Source: Mycolicibacterium insubricum
GTDB lineage: Bacteria; Actinomycetota; Actinomycetes; Mycobacteriales; Mycobacteriaceae
Direction: 5' to 3'
NCBI RefSeq assembly: GCF_010731615.1
Contig: NZ_AP022618.1
Span: 1,674,001-1,738,000, forward strand
DNA: 64,000 bases
Shown here: positions 60,759 to 64,000 of the stretch, piece after piece
How the letters are laid out: the number at the start of each line of letters is the position of its first letter
Numbering within the stretch: the stretch's first letter is position 1
Made by a program: the position numbers and the translations under genes
The notes under the pieces: generated by a model
Database searches by the model: none
The model's input: only the letters and a program-made list of their open reading frames with translations
What the model was told of the DNA's origin: nothing

Positions 60759-61757
60759 ATGGCGGGGCGACGACTGAGCTGCCTGGAGATCTGCGCTGGA
60801 GCGGGCGGTCAGTCGCTGGGGCTTCATGACGCGGGCTTCGATCATCGCCTCGCGGTAGAGATCGATCCGGACGCGTGCCAGACGCTTCGGCTGAATAAAC
60901 CCAAATGGCAGATTTACGAGGGTGACGTTCGAGAGGTCGATGGCACCGCTTACCGTGGGATCGATCTATTGGCCGGCGGAGTGCCGTGTCCGCCGTTCTC
61001 TATTGCCGGCAAACAACTCGGCCAGGATGACGAGCGTGATCTATTCCCCGAGGCGCTACGGCTTGTCGAGGAAGCGCAGCCGAAGGCCGTCATGCTGGAG
61101 AATGTCCGGGGATTGTCGACCGCGAAATTTCACACGTACCGGGCGTCAATCAAGGCTCGACTCAAGGACCTCGGTTACGAATCGGACTGGCAAGTGCTGA
61201 ACGCCAGCGAGTTTGGCGTACCGCAGCTGCGCCCCCGATTCATTCTCGTTGCTGCTCGCCCTGAGCATTTCGCTCTATTTGAATGGCCAGGTGCGCAGAA
61301 AACGCCGCCAACGGTCGGGGAGACGCTCCATCATCTAATGGCGCGTGACGGATGGGCCGGGGCCGATGCTTGGGCCGAACGGGCTGACGGCATCGGTCCG
61401 ACGCTTGTGGGTGGCTCGCGAAAGCATGGTGGCCCCGATCTCGGTCCGACGCGTGCGCGCGCTGCATGGCTTGAGCTTGGCGTTGACGGTAAGGGCCTTG
61501 CGAATGAAGGGCCCAACGAGCTGACGCCGATCGATCACAATCCTCGACTCACGCTCGAAATGGCCGCTGCGATACAGGGTTTCCCGCCGGAGTGGAAGTT
61601 CCACGGGCGGAAAACCGCGGCATACCGTCAGATCGGCAATGCGTTCCCACCGCCGGTTGCTAAAGCGGTAGGCCGATCGATTGCAAAAGCATTGCGAAGT
61701 AATGTGAGTCGACGTCAATCGCGTGAGCGCCGCTTGATTGTGGTTCGATCGGCATAG
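60759..61757 (+). CDS. dcm: DNA (cytosine-5-)-methyltransferase
   Basis: A 332-residue C5 methyltransferase. Motif I EICAGAGGQSLGLHDAGF, motif IV PCPPFS with catalytic Cys77, motif VI ENVRG (114-118), motif VIII PQLRPRF, and motifs IX-X (IQGFPPEWKFHG and QIGNAFPPPVAKAVG). The target-recognition region is short. The ATG at 60759 has GGAGG upstream; upstream in-frame codons to 60717 overlap the LexA box. dcm is used as a family symbol; the recognition sequence is unknown. It converges on the NO VEIN nuclease gene (27 bp between stops). Confidence 0.94.
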   Translation: MAGRRLSCLEICAGAGGQSLGLHDAGFDHRLAVEIDPDACQTLRLNKPKWQIYEGDVREVDGTAYRGIDLLAGGVPCPPFSIAGKQLGQDDERDLFPEALRLVEEAQPKAVMLENVRGLSTAKFHTYRASIKARLKDLGYESDWQVLNASEFGVPQLRPRFILVAARPEHFALFEWPGAQKTPPTVGETLHHLMARDGWAGADAWAERADGIGPTLVGGSRKHGGPDLGPTRARAAWLELGVDGKGLANEGPNELTPIDHNPRLTLEMAAAIQGFPPEWKFHGRKTAAYRQIGNAFPPPVAKAVGRSIAKALRSNVSRRQSRERRLIVVRSA

Positions 61758-61784
61758 CGTAAGTTCGGTGTCGGTATTGTCGGA

Positions 61785-62636
61785 TCAGGCGCCCGGCCAT
61801 GTTGGTTCGCCTTGCAGGATTGCGGGTGCACGGAAGGTGCTGCGAGTGTAGATCGGCGCGATACCTGGTGTAATCGCATGATGCGGTATGTCCAGTCTCG
61901 CTGATTCCCAACGGCCACCCGGTTGATCCTCGGGTGCAGACATCGCAATCCAATTGCGATCGACTGTTGCAGTAGCGATGGGTCGCATGGCGTCGCTCAC
62001 CCGTAGCGCGACCAAGAGCCAATCGGGGTCGCGGCGCATGGCTTCGAATTCGTTGCGCGACAGGAATATCAACAGTCGTCCGCGTCGAGTTGTGGTCTTT
62101 ACTTCAATGTGCAGAGTCGCATCTAGCAGGGCGGCATGGATGTCGTACCCGTATCCGTCTGATACTGCGGCTACATGGCGAACCTGCACGTCGGGAACAG
62201 ATTGAAGCAACGATATCAGCGCGTATTCGCCCGCGGCACCGATTCTTTCGCGTTCAGCCGTATCAACCTTCCCCCAACAGCTGTGGACGATCGCAAATGC
62301 TTCCGACGGTTCGATGCCCAACGCTTCGGCTGCGAACATGCCATCTTGTGGCATCGAATTTGGTTCCGGCACAAGCAAGTCTGAGTCACGAAACCAAAGT
62401 GCCTCGCGAATCGCTGCTTCGAATACTACGTGGACACAGTCGTCCGTGGTCGGGGATGCCTTGAGCAAGCCTCTGGCTTGCAGCCATTCGTACGCGGTGG
62501 TGTACTGGGTTGGAGTGATGTCGGCGAACGCAGGATGTGCCCGAAATAAGGCGCGGAGTTGCGCATCGCTCGATTCGCGCCGATGTTCAAGCCAGCGGGC
62601 AGCAGCTCGAAGGACTGTACTAGACGGCACCGGCAC
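61785..62636 (-). CDS. NO VEIN (DUF3883)-domain protein, putative restriction nuclease
   Basis: A 283-residue protein. The C-terminal half carries the NO VEIN/DUF3883 fold, with a PD-(D/E)xK-like site: E137 in GAAGEYALI, D165 in GYGYDIHA, and E178-V-K180 in HIEVKTTTRRG, then LSRNEFEAM. The N-terminal half is helical with a possible winged helix and matches nothing I know. Its 5' end overlaps the helicase gene by 17 bp, so the two are translated together. Role as DNA cutter of a methylation-guided defence module is inferred from the neighbours. Confidence 0.78.
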   Translation of the reverse strand: MPVPSSTVLRAAARWLEHRRESSDAQLRALFRAHPAFADITPTQYTTAYEWLQARGLLKASPTTDDCVHVVFEAAIREALWFRDSDLLVPEPNSMPQDGMFAAEALGIEPSEAFAIVHSCWGKVDTAERERIGAAGEYALISLLQSVPDVQVRHVAAVSDGYGYDIHAALLDATLHIEVKTTTRRGRLLIFLSRNEFEAMRRDPDWLLVALRVSDAMRPIATATVDRNWIAMSAPEDQPGGRWESARLDIPHHAITPGIAPIYTRSTFRAPAILQGEPTWPGA

Positions 62637-64000
62637 GGAGGTGCCCCATCAACGCTTGCAGGTCGCTGTGATCAAGTCCGCCGCCAACGGCAGGTTCTTC
62701 ATCCAGGTCAGCTAGCTCCTGCACTGCAGGGTCATCGAGGATGCGCCCCATAAAGTCGAGTTTGGAAGCGAGCCGCTGGTTCACGATCTCGTCAATCGTG
62801 CCAACGCTTGTAAGCACGACGATCCGGGTCTCGACATCAGGAGCCAAGCCAAGCCGATGGATACGGTCGAGACTTTGCAGGAATCGCCCCGCGGCGAAGT
62901 CCCGGTCAATGTACACAGCATCGTGGCACTCATGATGCAGGCTGATGCCCTCGCCCAGTGTTGCGGGGTTTGACACGAGCACCATGCATTCGGGGTCGCT
63001 CCGGAAGCGCGCGATCTCGCTATCACGATCCTCAGTTGCACCGTGAACGATGGCAGGATGAAACTCCTGAAGGATGTCGGCCAACGTGTTGATGCTGCGG
63101 ATGAACGAGGACCACACAAGGGTCTTCCGCCCGGCTGCGGCATTTGATGCCACGATGGCAAGCGCCTCCTGATACTTGGGTGAGAGTTCATAGCTCGGTA
63201 GGTCTTGCATCAGTCTCAAAAGCGGCGAGTCATGTGGCACCGGGAGCGGTGGCACTTGGTACGCCAATGGTTCATATCTTGTGGTTCCCGCCGCAAGAAG
63301 CGCGGGACTGATCGCGGCCATGAGCAGGTAGACGAGGATGCGGCCGAGGAGCTGCAAATCGTCTTGTGAGGTTGCTGCTCTGGCGGAATACATGCCGATC
63401 AGTCCGTCGTAGATTTCGCGATGGAGCGGCGGTAGATCGACTAGCCGTTGGCTGAGACTGACTGGGGGAAGACCGAGTTCGCCTTTTGTGGTTCGCGTGA
63501 ATAGCGGCTGTAAGACACGACTTGCGTACGCGAGGTCGCCTCCGGCGACGGCATTGCTCACGGTGCGCCGACCGTGACCGGGCCATACAAATCCCAGCAG
63601 GTTCTCAAGGTCTCTCGCGCCGTTCGGTGCAGGAGTGCCTGTGAGGATCAGCCGACGCCGAGCACGTGCGCCGAGCGCCATGCACGCAGCCCCGTATACT
63701 CCATCGGCACCTCGCTTCATCCGATGCGCTTCGTCCAGGATGAGGAGCGTGGGCCGGGCAACTAGCCAGCGCCCCAGCGCGCTTAAGGAGCCTCGAAGCC
63801 GCTCGTAGTTCACAACGAGAGCTTCTGTGGATGGGTTGGCGTTGGATTCGAAGATTTCCATCCGAAGGGCCGGAGTCAGACACTCGGCGTTCTCCGTCTG
63901 CCAAGATTCGTAGCAGGATTTTGGGCCGACAATCAGCATCCGGTCGACGATGCCCATCTCTCTAAGTGCTTGAAACACTGCAAGTCCCACGCGGGTTTTA
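62620..64000 (-). CDS. SNF2-family helicase/translocase, N-terminus cut by window edge
   Basis: 460 C-terminal residues of a SNF2-type ATPase. The window begins at the end of Walker A (KTRVGLAVFQALR), then LIVGPKSCYESWQTE (motif Ia), LLILDEAHRMKRG (motif II DEAH), LTGTPAPNGARDLENLL (III), and helicase C-terminal motifs KTLVWSSFIRSINTLAD (IV), ATLGEGISLHHECHDAVYID (V) and QSLDRIHRLG (VI). It may translocate on duplex DNA or remodel protein-DNA complexes. Overlaps and precedes the NO VEIN nuclease gene. Its start and any further genes lie beyond 64000. Confidence 0.9.
   Translation of the reverse strand, partial: KTRVGLAVFQALREMGIVDRMLIVGPKSCYESWQTENAECLTPALRMEIFESNANPSTEALVVNYERLRGSLSALGRWLVARPTLLILDEAHRMKRGADGVYGAACMALGARARRRLILTGTPAPNGARDLENLLGFVWPGHGRRTVSNAVAGGDLAYASRVLQPLFTRTTKGELGLPPVSLSQRLVDLPPLHREIYDGLIGMYSARAATSQDDLQLLGRILVYLLMAAISPALLAAGTTRYEPLAYQVPPLPVPHDSPLLRLMQDLPSYELSPKYQEALAIVASNAAAGRKTLVWSSFIRSINTLADILQEFHPAIVHGATEDRDSEIARFRSDPECMVLVSNPATLGEGISLHHECHDAVYIDRDFAAGRFLQSLDRIHRLGLAPDVETRIVVLTSVGTIDEIVNQRLASKLDFMGRILDDPAVQELADLDEEPAVGGGLDHSDLQALMGHLRAGAV

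Noticed and set aside
60151..64000. DISARM defence system
   Set aside because: A cytosine methyltransferase and a SNF2-type helicase are suggestive, but no drmA, drmB or drmC counterpart is in the window; the right end might change this.

Overview
The window is chromosomal DNA from a high-GC actinobacterium, almost certainly a Mycobacterium (Mycolicibacterium) species. The evidence is the gene content (WhiB1, WhiB7, SigH-RshA, PdtaS, AdnAB, mycoredoxin, MoeZ, bL37, MmpS-like and UPF0182 proteins) and a gene order that follows, from memory, the M. tuberculosis block from Rv3227 (aroA) down to Rv3193c, read in the opposite direction. Comparisons with M. tuberculosis or other species here are recalled, not computed.

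Layout. 1-6.5 kb: partial aroA, a SRAP-family abasic-site protein, a methyltransferase, an SDR enzyme, a putative lipoprotein, a TetR regulator, a CsbD stress protein with a SigF-type promoter, a STAS-domain protein preceded by twin palindromes, and a YbaK-type deacylase. 6.5-12.4 kb: sigH-rshA with a SigH-type promoter, a large secreted lipase, ribosomal protein bL37, a biotinyl carrier protein, pdtaS and whiB1 with a CRP-like site. 12.6-28.4 kb: lipid kinase, D,D-carboxypeptidase-like protein, aroQ, the entC-gpm2 group, a ParA-like ATPase, a DEAD-box helicase, MmpS-like, DUF3107, TetR, DUF3152, moeZ, an ATL protein and lipV. 28.6-37.5 kb: the adnA-adnB double-strand-break resection motor-nuclease, a DoxX protein, a K+ channel and nudC. 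37.6-43.5 kb: a two-gene unit of beta-propeller plus Ser/Thr kinase, mycoredoxin with a second SigH-type promoter, uvrD2, and whiB7 with its complete leader (promoter, upstream ORF, attenuator). 43.5-56.3 kb: ABC1 kinase, E1-like/TOMM-type protein, zinc metalloprotease, PDZ-Lon protease, UPF0182, an AfsR/SARP-type regulator and a BBE-type flavoenzyme.

At 56.4 kb an initiator tRNA-fMet marks the end of the conserved block. Beyond it lies an accessory region: an intact ISL3-family element (56550-57986) with an 8-bp target duplication; a second element (58006-59222) bounded by 25-bp inverted repeats but holding only the start of an IS1249-like transposase plus foreign cargo; a truncated, frameshifted pseudogene; and a defence-like module of vsr, a cytosine-5 methyltransferase, a NO VEIN/DUF3883 nuclease-like protein and a SNF2 helicase cut by the window end. 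A perfect mycobacterial LexA box (60722-60737) lies just downstream of a good promoter for the methyltransferase, so this module looks SOS-controlled. It is the best candidate for an undescribed system here.

The regulatory theme is stress: SigF (csbD), SigH (sigH itself and mycoredoxin), CRP/WhiB1, WhiB7 antibiotic response, and LexA for the restriction-like module. DNA repair is also over-represented (SRAP, AdnAB, UvrD2, ATL, Vsr).
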